Source: Paramacrobiotus metropolitanus
Taxonomy: Eukaryota; Tardigrada; Eutardigrada; Parachela; Macrobiotidae
Direction of reading: 5' to 3'
Length of the DNA stretch: 64,000 nt
Assembly: GCF_019649055.1 (NCBI RefSeq)
Contig: NW_026570289.1
Span: forward strand, 372,001-436,000
Every line of letters starts with the position of its first letter. The stretch's first letter is position 1. The position numbers and the translations under genes were made by a program. The notes under the pieces are model-generated. The model was not told the DNA's origin. It saw only the letters and a program-made list of their open reading frames with translations, and ran no database searches. Of the stretch, positions 1-11,222 are shown piece after piece.

Positions 1-1263
1 AATCCTATTCACCGGCTGCACTGGCAAAAGATCTCCCTTCAGTTAATACTGTCGCATCACAGTGTGAATTTCAATGTCAACTTTGATAAGAAACCGCAGA
101 TAACGTCCGTGACCTACCGGATGCCGGGCTATAACAGTTCCAGTGAGCCAGAGAGTGTCCTCATCGAAATTCCTTACTTGCGTCTGGATGGCGGTGAGAG
201 TCTCGACGACAGCTTTTACCGCGTGACGAGCACGCTGGACCAGCACTATCGTCCCGTGGATGCGCTCGCTAAAGAACAACTGCGGACCTGCAAGCCGACT
301 GGGTTCGCACTGTGCCGTATCCGGGAGAGAAATGGAACGTATTCCAGCATCACTTGCATTAGTGAGTTCCTCAACACAATCTCATGTGAAAAGCCGGTGA
401 ACACTCTGACACCGATAGTACAATTACAGTATGTTATACAGGGGCGTGTCTGCGAGTATGTGGCTTTGACAGGAGGAAAAATTTACCGCAATTCTGTTTG
501 ACGATGCGTACGCTCACTGGCTGCATCCGCTGTAATACAGTATTGTAGGGCCACAATTGGCCCGCGCACAAGCTCTGACTCTGACTCAGACTCTGACCGC
601 TCAAACTCTGACTCTGACTACTCGAAGTCTGACTCTGACTGTCCAAACTCTGACTCTGACTGTACAAAGTCTCACTCTGACCTCAGAATAACCTAAGCAA
701 CTAAGAACTACCTAAGAATAACCTAAGAAACCTAAGAAACCTAAGAAACCTAAGAATAACCTAAGAAACCTAAGAAACCTAAGAAACCTTAAAAACCTAA
801 GGAAAAACGTAAGAAACCTAAGAAACCTTCAGAATCAGAGTCAGACTTTAAGCGGTCAGAGTCAGACTTTGAAAAGTCAGAGTCAGAGTTTGAGTGGTCA
901 GAGTCAGAGTCAGAGTTGGAGTCTGGGCCAGTATTGGCCCCAGTGCACATACAATCCACTTCAAGCGCTATTATACGCTGCCGGTCGGCTGCACGTTTTA
1001 ATACGATATCGTCAGTTCTCTTGGCGGTCAAATTATGTACTTCTAAATTTTTATGCTTACATTACACCTGTAATTCGTAGTTTCATACAAATATTGTGTT
1101 GCAACCTGTGGAGTTTTGCAGTTATGGAATAGACCATCCCGCCGACTCCCAAGTCTTGTATGAAGGTGTGAATCTCAGAGATTTCGACAACCTTCCAATT
1201 GGCAATCTTAGTCTAAGGATCCTAGTGCAAGACTATGTTTGCCCATTTGGGACGGAGGCATAA
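1..1263 (+). CDS. 3' end of an unrecognised host gene, two exons
   Basis: The reading frame is open from base 1. I place a splice donor (CA|GTATGT) at 429 and an acceptor (TTTTGCAG) ending at 1121, giving exons 1-428 and 1122-1263 with stop TAA at 1261-1263. The join is phase-consistent (two codon bases before, one after). Without splicing the first frame would stop at 499-501. The encoded stretch contains about six cysteines, including CRI, TCIS and SCEK contexts, and ends in a conserved-looking segment DSQVLYEGVNLRDFDNLP. Cysteine spacing hints at an extracellular or secreted domain, but I do not recognise the family. The 5' part lies outside the window. The intron holds the inverted minisatellite at 572-935. 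The exon calls are inference from splice signals only. Confidence 0.42.
572..935. repeat. Inverted minisatellite pair flanking an AAACCTAAG array
   Basis: Bases 572-680 are built of degenerate TCTGAC hexamers in blocks of about 25 bp. Bases 829-935 contain the same hexamer inverted (GTCAGA), so the two arms can pair. Between them, about 689-826 is a 9-10 bp tandem array with unit AAACCTAAG and variants. The structure lies in the inferred intron 429-1121. It could form a large hairpin in DNA or pre-mRNA. Confidence 0.8.
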
Positions 1264-3312
1264 TATCGCGAGAAATGTCCACACTATTTTAGGAGTGGTT
1301 TTTCTTCGCATGCGGATGTTATTTTGTTCCCTCGTGTATTTCTTGTAGTTTAATTCGCTCATCAGAAATTAGTATTTTCTTCGATACAGGGTGCGTTGAA
1401 TAAGCACGATTATCTGTACTATGTGCCACGATGTCGTAAGGTACAGGATCAGCGCCACATAAACTTACCCGGTACAGCTATACTGTCAAGCATGAAGCAT
1501 GGTAACGATAACTAACGATAACTGCAGCCTAATTAACGACGTCATTAACGATAACTGCACCATGATTACTGATTAGAGGCCATCGCCGTTTGCAGCAAAA
1601 ACCGATAAATGCAATAAGGATTACTGGAATGGTAAAAAACTGAAAAAAAATAGTTTTTTGGTGTGATCAGAATTAGGATTGGGTGGATTCCTCGAGAAAT
1701 TTTGCGACGACTCTTGGATCCATTCAGCGCAGAGGTGTGGAGTGTGGACGCTGCTCTGTGCACCTTTTAGATATCAGTGCGTTGCAAAGCGATTGTCTCT
1801 TTATTTCGTCAGAGGACAGCATCACGAACTATGCAGTTTTCCTCAAGAAAAAGAACAAAAAATTTTGAAAAGATGTTTCTTTATTATTTTATAACAATTT
1901 TTTTTTACCTAATACTTTCACTGCAACGCAAGAATTGTTAGGCATGCATATGCCAAAGCGTTCTGCGAGATTTGCATTCGCACTCGTACACCGTGTACTG
2001 CTATTTTAAATTCGTTTACATTAACAAGTGCTTCGATACCGGATCAGTAAATGCTGGATCAAAACGTCGTGCAATGATCAACAAAAATGACTGGGTTATT
2101 CTTCTTAGTTTTATACGTATGCTCAACCGTAACCGCAGAATATTTTCAGTTGCCAAGAATGACTAATTTATTTGCCAGTGAGTGCGGTCCCAAAAATGCG
2201 TACGTGATATGGATAATATTCACAATAGGCCCGATCAATCCTAGCTAAACTTCTCGAGAAAGATATCGCGAAATAAAATGTGAAAGCAGTATGCGTCATT
2301 GATGGATGACGCACAAATGAGAGTGCGTTGGACCAGTAATAAGCAGTGAATCAGCGGATGAAACGCTAGCACTGACTGCTAAGTGAATCGTTCTGCAGAA
2401 ACACAAATGAATTGTAATGCAGAGCCGCATACACATGTTAAACTGCATGCTTGATGGTAATTATTCATTAGTTTAAGAAATAATTGGTAACTTTACTGAT
2501 TAATGCAATTCCATTTCCTCAGTGTAACTCAACTAATTACCCAGCGTAATTAATTAAAGTAATTAGACTTAATTACGCAGTAACGCAACCTGAACAACAC
2601 TGTTAATAATAGTTTAATAATAATAATCGTAACATAAAACACTAATAGTATTTACTTTGATTAATAATCGTAAATCGTAATTACTAAATTAGCAATCAGT
2701 CTAGTTCTAATAGCAACCTTTAAGCTAATGGGGCTAATCACTAACACAGATTCATACTCAATCACATTCATAATTTTTATCGCGGCGAGCTGGGAAATAA
2801 GGTCGTGCTTCATTTTAGCAGTGCTCGCCGACGCACTGCAAGGGTCATAGATGCTTGACAGAAATCGACTGTTGTTATGCACCTTCCTTAGAGGAATTTG
2901 ATGGTGAACGACTATGGTTTATCACCTTAACACTACGGCCTCACTGGAATATTAAAAAAATATTAAGTGCGAGGAGAACCGTCACTGCATACGAGTTGAG
3001 CGGTATTTTTTAGCTGCTCTGCCTGAGTTTTTAACTCACTGCGATTTCAAGCACGTTCTAAACATAGAGACGTGCAGTTCAAAAGATGCCGGACATCTTC
3101 GGCAATAAAGTAAAAAATAAATATTTAATTATTTATTAAAAGCAGACACGTAGTAATTTTTGGAAGAAACTGCCCCAACTTGGCTGCCCAGGGCTGTAAT
3201 TACAGTAAAGATTTCGATTTTATTCACCTAGGCTGGTTACAAGCTGTTTTTATCTGATTCTTGTTTTGGTTTCGCTACTGTCGGTAATTCACCAAACCGT
3301 GTCGACAGACAA
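1264..3312. other. Intergenic, no gene seen
   Basis: AT-rich sequence without a supported coding exon. About 1503-1560 has short tandem copies of TAACGATAACTGCA. About 2520-2590 is rich in TAATTA and GTAATTA words. A promoter for the BTB-BACK gene should lie near its right end, but I see no clear core element. Confidence 0.5.
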
Positions 3313-5792
3313 ATGGACTTCACTGATCCCAGTGATCTAAGCACCTCAGCAGTGCCTGAATTAGAAATCAACAAGTACTTGAAGGAAGCACTTGAGAGCG
3401 GAACATACAGGGATGTGCGCTTCACTGTGGGACGGAAGTTCGGGCCCGTGAAAACGTTCGCAGTTCACAAGTAACTGAAACGCCTGCTGAGAAGACAACC
3501 AGTTGTATCCCGGTTATACTGGCGTATTTTGCAGGAATATCGTTAGCCTTCGCAGCGCGGTGTTTGCGACTATGTTTTACGGGAGTTTGCCTGAAAACTG
3601 CCAACTTCCAATCGACATACCACATTTCATTCCCGATGCTTTTGCCAATTTGCTCAGGTGTGCCAGGGATGATTTTTTACATTTTCATATATACATATAC
3701 GCGTGCAGCCAGGTATAAATGATTGACCGCATATAAATACGGTCAATCATCTCAAGAGTGTGAGCAATTTATTTATACACTATGGCGACTATGCAACTGT
3801 TATTCTATCAGTTAAATTTTCTCCGACTGGTCAAATACCGTGCTGATATTATAAAGTGGTATCATTTAATGCATATGTGTGACATTGCTTTCTGCAAAAT
3901 ATTTCAAATCTTTTACGAGTATCATGTTGCAGTTACATTTATACGGATAAAGTGGCGAATCTCAGTGCAGATAACGTCTTTCACACTATGAACTGTGCCG
4001 ACAAATACGACTTTGCCGCAACTTGTCAAGATCTGTTCGGATTTCGTGATTAACCAACTGAATGCCGAAAACTGCCTGCGGACACTGGAAGAGGTGTGAT
4101 CTCCACGGGTAACACGCTACCACGCATTCTTATTACCACGCGTGTTTTGAATTCTTATAGTATGATTATCTGGACAAGTTATTAACACAACGGAAGATGT
4201 TGTACTTTAGGCTGTCCACTGGCATGCTGATGGTATCGTGAACCAATGCTGGGATTTCGTGGATGGGAATACGGAAATGGTTTTGCAGTCGGCGCACTTT
4301 ACTTCCATTTTTCACGACACACTAAAGATAATGATGCAGCGTGATACGCTGTCTGCTGGGGAGTTTGCCATCTATTCTGCCGTGGAGAGGTGCGTTAAGA
4401 CCGTGGCAAAAACTACCGTACTACCGTTATAGCGCACCGTGTCGAATTATGCTAATTTGCATCTTTCGCGCCCACATTGCAACAATAGCGGCTACTTGCG
4501 ATTTTAAGAAATGGGCGTTGGCACAGTATGATATTTGTATTTGCTAAAGCAAGAAACACATGCCAGTTAACCAAAAACTTAGCTCTTCCAAATGAAAGAT
4601 ACAGTACATGCTTTATAAAAGTGTAACATGTTCTGTAAGGTCTATGGTAATGCCTCGGTCATAGGAACGTGCAACGTGCGCCTTGCAGGCGTGTTGTCTA
4701 GTGAATGCGTGGGTTCTTTTTGTTGTAATTTGGTGACGTTCACGGGCCTCTCACTCGCTGCTTAATGCCCGCAACTTAAGAACAAAACAGAAGAGCCTGC
4801 GCTGTCAGTGCATTGTAACAGTGCGTTCCGTTATGAACTTCTTTAATTTTTCTGTGACCTCTTGCTTGTCGTTGCAAATAAAAATGTGCATATTTTTAAT
4901 AAGCATACCAAGGAATAACTCTGCTTCCTAAGGAAGCCAGATTTTTCTGTATTTAAACCCGTATATTTAATGCCTGGTTCTGCAACATAAGAAAATCGGG
5001 CTTTGTGAATTGCCCAAACCCGAGCGTCAGAAGTGCGCAGCTAACACACGAGCGTCTTGTTGCAGATGGGCAGCGGCAGCTTGCGGTCGCAACGATATGA
5101 ATGTTTCAGCCGCTAATCGACGGCAGATGCTGGGTTTCGTTCTCTCCCTGGTCCGCTTTCCACTTCTGACCAATGCACAACTGGCCGATGGTCCTGCTAA
5201 GGTCGATACAGTGGTGATGAAGCTGCGGAGCCGGAGTGTCGATTTTGGCGTAAATTCATTGTCGTAAATTAATGTCAGATTTCAAGCGGTATTCGTATTG
5301 CGCACGCGGTTTTGATCTATGTAATCTCTCTGACAGAGCGGTCTGCTGAATGATGTGGAGCTGTTGAGCTTGTTCATGTACCGAAATGCACGGGTTAAAC
5401 CGCTTCTGGAGTTTCCTACAGAGCGCCGAACCGAGTTTCGCCCTGGACAGGAGGTGTTTGCCCACAACGTTGCCTCTGGTTGGTGGTTGCCAGCTAAGGT
5501 TATCACGGCCGATCATCGGGAGGTGACATTCAAATGGTGCAAAGAAGGCGGTGTGGAAATCGTCACGCTCGACAAGGTAGTTGGTGCTGCGGATATCCTT
5601 CAAACTGGACAGACACTGTATGAACACTATGCGGGCTGGGCGGTGTATTTGCACAAAGATGGCAATGGCCACCGGGTCGATAGCAAAGGGCAAACACGAT
5701 ATGTTTCCTTTGCGGACACGAAGCTGCGAGACGATCTTGTTTTGTCTTGGAAGAAGAGCAAAGACATGTTCATGGAACCAAGTCGATTCTAA
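3313..5792 (+). CDS. BTB-BACK domain protein (BTBD1/2/3/6-like), six exons, one frameshift
   Basis: Exons inferred from splice signals and phase: 3313-3470, 3535-3657, 3933-4093, 4211-4389, 5066-5201, 5337-5792 (stop TAA), about 403 residues. The BTB fold is clear: YRDVRFTVG, FAVHK, SAVFATMFYGSLPE, YIYTDKVANLSADNVF, ADKYDF. BACK follows with INQLNAENCLRTLEE, IVNQCWDFVDGNT, MMQRDTLSAGEF, ERWAAAACGRNDMN and LSLVRFPLLT. This matches the BTBD6 subgroup, which acts as a Cullin-3 substrate adaptor; that role is family knowledge. Beyond SGLLNDVELLSLFMYRNARV the usual PHR domain is not evident. A segment GWWLPAKVITADHREVTFKW looks Tudor/SH3-like instead. Exon 3 needs a one-base shift near 4026-4032 to join both halves, so the locus is either a young pseudogene or contains a sequence error. 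Confidence 0.8.
3719..3750. repeat. Short perfect inverted repeat in a BTB-gene intron
   Basis: ATGATTGACCG (3719-3729) is followed by a 10-base AT-rich loop and its exact complement CGGTCAATCAT (3740-3750). It lies in the intron 3658-3932 of the BTB-BACK gene. No function is evident. Confidence 0.75.
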
Positions 5793-6905
5793 GTGGAAGA
5801 GATCCTTTATGAGGCGACAACAGTCAGAATACTGGCTACAAAAGTGCAGGCGCGTAGAGACTAGCGTCTAATTAATTAAGAAGTGGGAAATGTAGTTAAA
5901 CCCTACTGTAATTTGAATAAATCTCTGTTGTCTGCTCTTACATAATTTTTGGTATCAACATTTCTGCTGAAAGTGTTTTCATTATCTTTACTACAGATTA
6001 CAGAACAATCAACTATAGAGTATGTACGAGTCTCTGCGTATCCACGGAATTATACTAATTATTATTTTATCTGCGTACTACTTATGCTTATGTCGGTCAC
6101 TTTTCAACGGTTAATTTAAGAAACTTGTAGTCTCGTACGTTTTGTTCACGGTTTTTACTTACAGGTTTTACCTATTTCGAGATCCTAGTGTTGCGCCAGA
6201 GAAGAGAAAAGCTGTGGGTAGTCATTTTCCCGCGCCTTTTCACCAGCAGATCATTATTCCTCGGTCTTTTCTCCGTACACCAGAGGCATCTGGCAAGTAA
6301 TGTATTTTGATGTATCAACCGGCTTAAAAACTACCGTCGCGCCGGTATAAAGAGGTATGTAAACCTGCCGATACAGCGTATTTGTAAATAAATCAATACA
6401 CCTATCACGCTACACCGGCCGGGTGCGCATCTGCCGAGTGGCGGAGTGTTTTCTTAGTCCGCAGACTTAATCGGCCTACCTCATCCATTCTTTCATGAAC
6501 ACACATGCAAACAGGGCATTTTATCCGACACAGCAGCAGCTGAATATTTTAATCCTCTCTTGCCGGCAAATCGCTGCTCAGTTTCAACTTTAAGTTTGAT
6601 TGAATTTTGCTACTGTAGAACTGTAATAACAATTTTTAAATTTTATAGCTTATTACGTGGGACTAAGGAATACTTCTCTCAACTCTTCAACTTAACGCAT
6701 ACTGCGTGAACCGGACCTTCAATGTTCGACCCAAATGCTGATTGCGCATTGAATGTATCCCAGCTATTTATCTTATAATTAACTCTGACAACTGCGGACC
6801 AAGCGGCTAATTTTAATTTATTTAGTCCTTCTCTGTCTCATCTATCATTTCAGCCACCGGGAAAAAAATCCTCATATGATTTTTCCGGAAATTTAAATCC
6901 CGATC
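5793..6905. other. Intergenic between the BTB-BACK and ammonium transporter genes
   Basis: An AATAAA poly(A) signal at 5916-5921 suits the BTB-BACK transcript, 124 bases after its stop. The rest is AT-rich without a coding exon I can support. It must hold the 5' UTR and promoter of the transporter, but no TATA box or initiator stands out. Confidence 0.5.
5916..5921 (+). terminator. Poly(A) signal AATAAA of the BTB-BACK gene
   Basis: Perfect AATAAA 124 bases downstream of the TAA stop, with a T/G-rich stretch following. Right strand and spacing for 3' end formation. Confidence 0.55.
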
Positions 6906-9900
6906 ATGGACCCCATCACCGCCGCTAATGCCACCAGAGTACACGACGACGGTTCCCCCTCAATCGGTTTCACCATCTGGTCGTCAGCCTCCGTCTTCCT
7001 GATGATCCCGGGATTGTCCCTTTTCTACTCCGGACTCTCCCGCTACAACAACGCTTTATCCTTAATGATGTTGTGCATGCTATCCTGCGCCATCGTCTCC
7101 ATCCAGTTCTTCCTCTTCGGCTTCTCCCTGGCCTTCTCGGAGACCGGGAGCCTCTTTATCGGGGACTTCCGCGATGGAGCCCTGGGGACCCTTGGCATCC
7201 AGCCCTTAAGCAGTACCTCGCCGAACATCCCCTCCATCGCGTTCATGCTGTACCAGATGCAGTTCGCCGCCATCACCGCCGCGCTGATTTTCGGGTCCGT
7301 ACCGGAACGGACCCGGTTCGTCCCGGCTATGCTGTTTATATTTGCGTGGACGACGCTGGTGTACGATGTGGTGGCGTACTGGTCGTGGGCCAAACGCGGG
7401 TGGATACGGAATCTGGCGTGTGTGGGACAGCTGACAGATATGAGCCGGCAGCCGTGTCTGGTGGGCGGGTATGATTTTGCCGGCGGGGGACCGGTGCACG
7501 TGGCCAGTGGGTTCGCCGGGCTGGCGTACTGTATTATGATCGGGAAGCGGAAGAAGATCCACCAGGAGCATCATAGTCTCGTTAATGTGATGTTGGGGAC
7601 GGGGTTGTTGTGGTGTGGCTGGTTTGGATTTAACGGTGGCTCCGAAGGTAAAAAGAAGTTTTTTGCCTTAGTCAAAACTCGCTATAACGCTGTCACATTT
7701 TTGAAGGATTGTACATTAAAATTTTCCCTTATCGGAGAAATTTGCATACATTTGCAAAATAAAAGCAACTGAGCAGGCAGATGTGGATATTAAAAATATC
7801 CTATACTCCATAATATCCTCTTTTAAATGTCTTCCAAATATAAAAAAAATTTAGACCATTGGAAATTTAACCAGTTCATTAATTTATTTTTTAATATCCC
7901 TAAAATCTAAATTACCGGCATAATTGGGATTAGTCCTTATATTATTGAAGCATACATCCACAGCCAAGCAGTTTTCGCCGGGTTGGTAAACAACTGCTGG
8001 TTGGAAATTAACGGTTGATTAGTCTGTTTCGTTAATAAAAATAGCGCTGTGTAATTAGCGGATGTGTTGATCACATGAGCGCAGCCAGGGGTACCAGTTT
8101 TGTCCCACTTCTGTGGTGTAATAAGGCGACCTTGAGTAACACGGTAATCAGTAATTACCGCACCGAGCGTAGAGCCGGTATCGGTAATCGTTAGTGACGC
8201 CCGGCCAAGTTAAAGGTTAAGGGGATAAGCCGGAAGTTAGGCCTCTAATTTCCCGGCGCGTATTTTTCCCGGGATTTGCTTAATACGTTGGCACGATGGG
8301 AAGATGACACAGGTCCTGTTTTCGTACTAAAATCCGTGCTTATTCTGTCCACAGTATACTTTATAATTTAAAGGAATCCGAGTAATATAAAATTCCCATT
8401 TGTTCGCGGAAACGTTTTCCCTGTAGTCGGACTGCCTGTCAAGGCCGGTTAATTCAATAATATACGAGCAACACGATGAAGTTTCCAGTAATACAATAAA
8501 CGGCCGTTGATGCGCCAGCAACGGAAATCAAAGTTGGCAAAAACCGAGTGGGGAAATGTGGCCTTACAGAAGCGAAAAAAAGAAGTGCGTGCATTATGAG
8601 GACGCGCACGTAAATGCTAATCCCGATCGGCTAATTCCCTATTGATTTTTAATATAAAGTAGTCGAATCGATGGCACGCAGAATAACCTCACTGTAAAGC
8701 ACGTCACAGAGAAACGTGTTTGGCTTAGCAAATTAATAATTTATTTTAAATAACCATTTCGATAATAATTACTTAATATAACTAATTGGGTAACGCCAAT
8801 AAATTCATATGGTATAAAAAATTTGATAAATAAATCAAGATAAACAATAAAATAAGTCTAGAAATATTAAAAAACATGAAATACTTTCTACCAAAATAAC
8901 TTTAAAAAACCAAATCTACCATAATTGGCGCGTAATAATTATTAATAGTATAAAGTCAAAAATTTAGGTGTTTGATAAGATGAACTGTAATTTTCTGAAG
9001 TTTAATAATTATTTCAGCAGTTACTCGCTTCAGGTGCAGCCGATACCCGTGCCGCCATGGCCTCGGCCGTTACGACCCTGGGGGCCGCCTCGGGCGGTCT
9101 AACGTGGGCGTGGTTCGATTACATGTGGACGCGGAAATTATCGGCGCTTTCGTTTTGCTCCGGTGTGGTAGCTGGTCTCGTGGGCGTCACCCCGGGATCC
9201 GGATTTGTCGCGCCCTGGGCGGGTGTCGTTACCGGCATCCTGACGGCCTTTTTCTGCAACATGTGGTGCCGGTTGAAGAAGCGTTTCGGATTCGATGACT
9301 CTTTTGATGCGTGGAGTGTGCACGGCAGCGGTGGATTTTTGGGGAGTTTGTTGACGGCGATTTTCGCTCAGAAATGGATTGGCGAAATGGACGGGGAGCC
9401 GTTTAATGGTGGATGGCTGGAGCAGAACTGGATACAGATGTGGTACCAGTTTGCCGGGTCCGCGGCTATCGTAAGCCAGCCAGCAAAAATTCTTTTAATT
9501 TTTCGATTACAGTATTATTAAAAATTTTCAGTTTTTAAAAAAAATAAAAGATCCTAAATCAATTAAGTATTAAAAATTGAAAACGTGTTCATAAAAATTT
9601 TTAGAAGTATATTAGTAAAACTGTAAAAATTTTTACCAAGTTAATAAAATCAGCACTCTCAAAAAAAGTTTTCCAACACTTATTTTACATTGTTCATTTT
9701 TCCGAAATATTTTTAATATACAGTATATCGTTGAACGCAGATGTGTTAACGTTTTCCCATGTTAAATTTAAAGACTGTTCATTGAAGTGTTTATAGTAAA
9801 ACTCATTAACTATGGGATTTTTGCTAACACTTCAAAAATATGTCAACACGCTGCCGGCTCTGCAGAGAATTCAGTCCGCCTTTTCTTTGTAAGGTGCTGC

Positions 9901-11160
9901 GTTGCGGTTATCTTGTTGTATATGCAGTATATCGATACGCCGCCTCAGTATTGACAGTGAAAACATTCTACCGGGTAATTGACCGGAACCATCCGCTTTT
10001 TTTACAGGCGATCTGGTCGTTTTTCGTCAGCCTATTCCTGCTCTTTATAATCAATAAGCTCCCTGGATGCCGTCTGCGCCAGAGCCAGATTGACGAGCTG
10101 GTGGGCGGGGATTTCGCTGAGATGGGCGAGGTGAGTGTCACTTGTCCCTGTCATATAAATAAATTCCAGGGGATTATCTGCGGAATCGAATCGCGAGCAG
10201 AAATTCATTGTTCATCCAGGACAGTCTCTTGTCCATTCATTATCGCAGCCGATAAACGGTGCGGTTGATGAGAAGCGTTCTTACACAAACAGTCGCTGCT
10301 TGTTGCTATTCATACAGGAGACACTGCCGGCAAATATGGTCGCGTGGCGGCAACCATGCAGTGTCTCCAAGATAAACATATCAGCTGGCAACATCAGCAC
10401 TTTGCCGATCGGCGTATACACCGCAAATATACAATGGGTATTATGGTGATGAGTGGACAGTTTGTGCTCTTTTTTTTAATCGGTTGCAGTACCGGTAATG
10501 TGATATGTTTTACGGATAGTCGTGCCGCGCAAATCGCTGCGGAATGCTTCTATAATCCTGTGTACTACGGATTAAGCCGTTAAACGGAAATACACAGTCA
10601 TAACTATTCCAGTAAACAAGCTCTGTTTGTCTCGGTACAATTTACACAAGTAAAACTTAGACTTCTCAGATTTCAAAGGTTTCTTATAATTTCTTTCATT
10701 CGAGGCTATCTGTCGCATAAAAGAACACGAGGACATAAGTTTCTGAGTAAATAAACTCAGTTTATGACTACTACGTTTATAGCACGCAGATTTGTAAGGT
10801 TTCATCGGTTTCTCAAATTTTTCTGTTAAAGCGAAACCGGTTAATTTACAGGTGGGATATTTACTGGTGATCAGCGAGCCGGAAGCCGACGACAGCCCCG
10901 GCGACACACGGTCAGTGGGCGTGTTAAAAGACGGACGGCGTGTGTCGGTGATTGGAACCGGCGATAAAATGCGCTCTAATTCCGTACGCTCGCATCACAG
11001 TCACGGCAATCATATCCATCTCGACTCCTTTCGGATTTCCAAAAGCGCTGCAAAGAAATCAAACGGGACGCTGGAAATGAATGGCACCTTGCCGCGAAGA
11101 GATTCCGAGAATTTATCGACAATAACCGAAGTGCATCCGTCGGTTTACAGTAACCATTAA
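6906..11160 (+). CDS. Ammonium transporter (AMT/Mep/Rh superfamily, AMT type), four exons
   Basis: Exons: 6906-7647, 9034-9470, 10008-10130, 10852-11160, all with GT-AG borders and consistent phases, giving 536 residues. AMT proteins form trimers that move ammonium across the plasma membrane. The sequence shows the hydrophobic segments expected for 11 helices. The pore histidine pair appears as GGGPVHVASG (His198) and SVHGSGGFLGS (His344), spaced 146 apart as in the family. Other signatures are LFYSGLSRYNNAL, VAYWSWAKRGW, WFGFNGGSEG at the exon 1/2 join, RAAMASAVTTLGAASGG and VVAGLVGVTPGSGFVAPW. The cytosolic tail carries GGDFAEMGE, then a Ser/His-rich end in exon 4. The start is the first ATG, ahead of a short N-terminus without a signal peptide, typical for extracellular N-termini. 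Nothing is broken. Intron 1 is 1,386 bp. Confidence 0.92.
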
Positions 11161-11216
11161 GTTCTCTGCATAGCACTGAAAAATTCATTTTTGTTCCGTA
11201 AATGCCTTGTTACCTA

Positions 11217-11222
11217 AATAAA
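11217..11222 (+). terminator. Poly(A) signal AATAAA of the ammonium transporter gene
   Basis: AATAAA 57 bases after the stop codon, on the coding strand, followed by A/T- and T/G-rich sequence. Confidence 0.55.

Noticed and set aside
689-826. AAACCTAAG array as an interstitial telomere repeat
   Set aside because: The unit is a degenerate 9-10-mer and is not a perfect TTAGG or TTAGGG series. It sits between inverted minisatellites in an intron.
6906-11160. Bacterial contamination as the source of the ammonium transporter
   Set aside because: Four exons with GT-AG introns and a poly(A) signal show that it is a nuclear eukaryotic gene.
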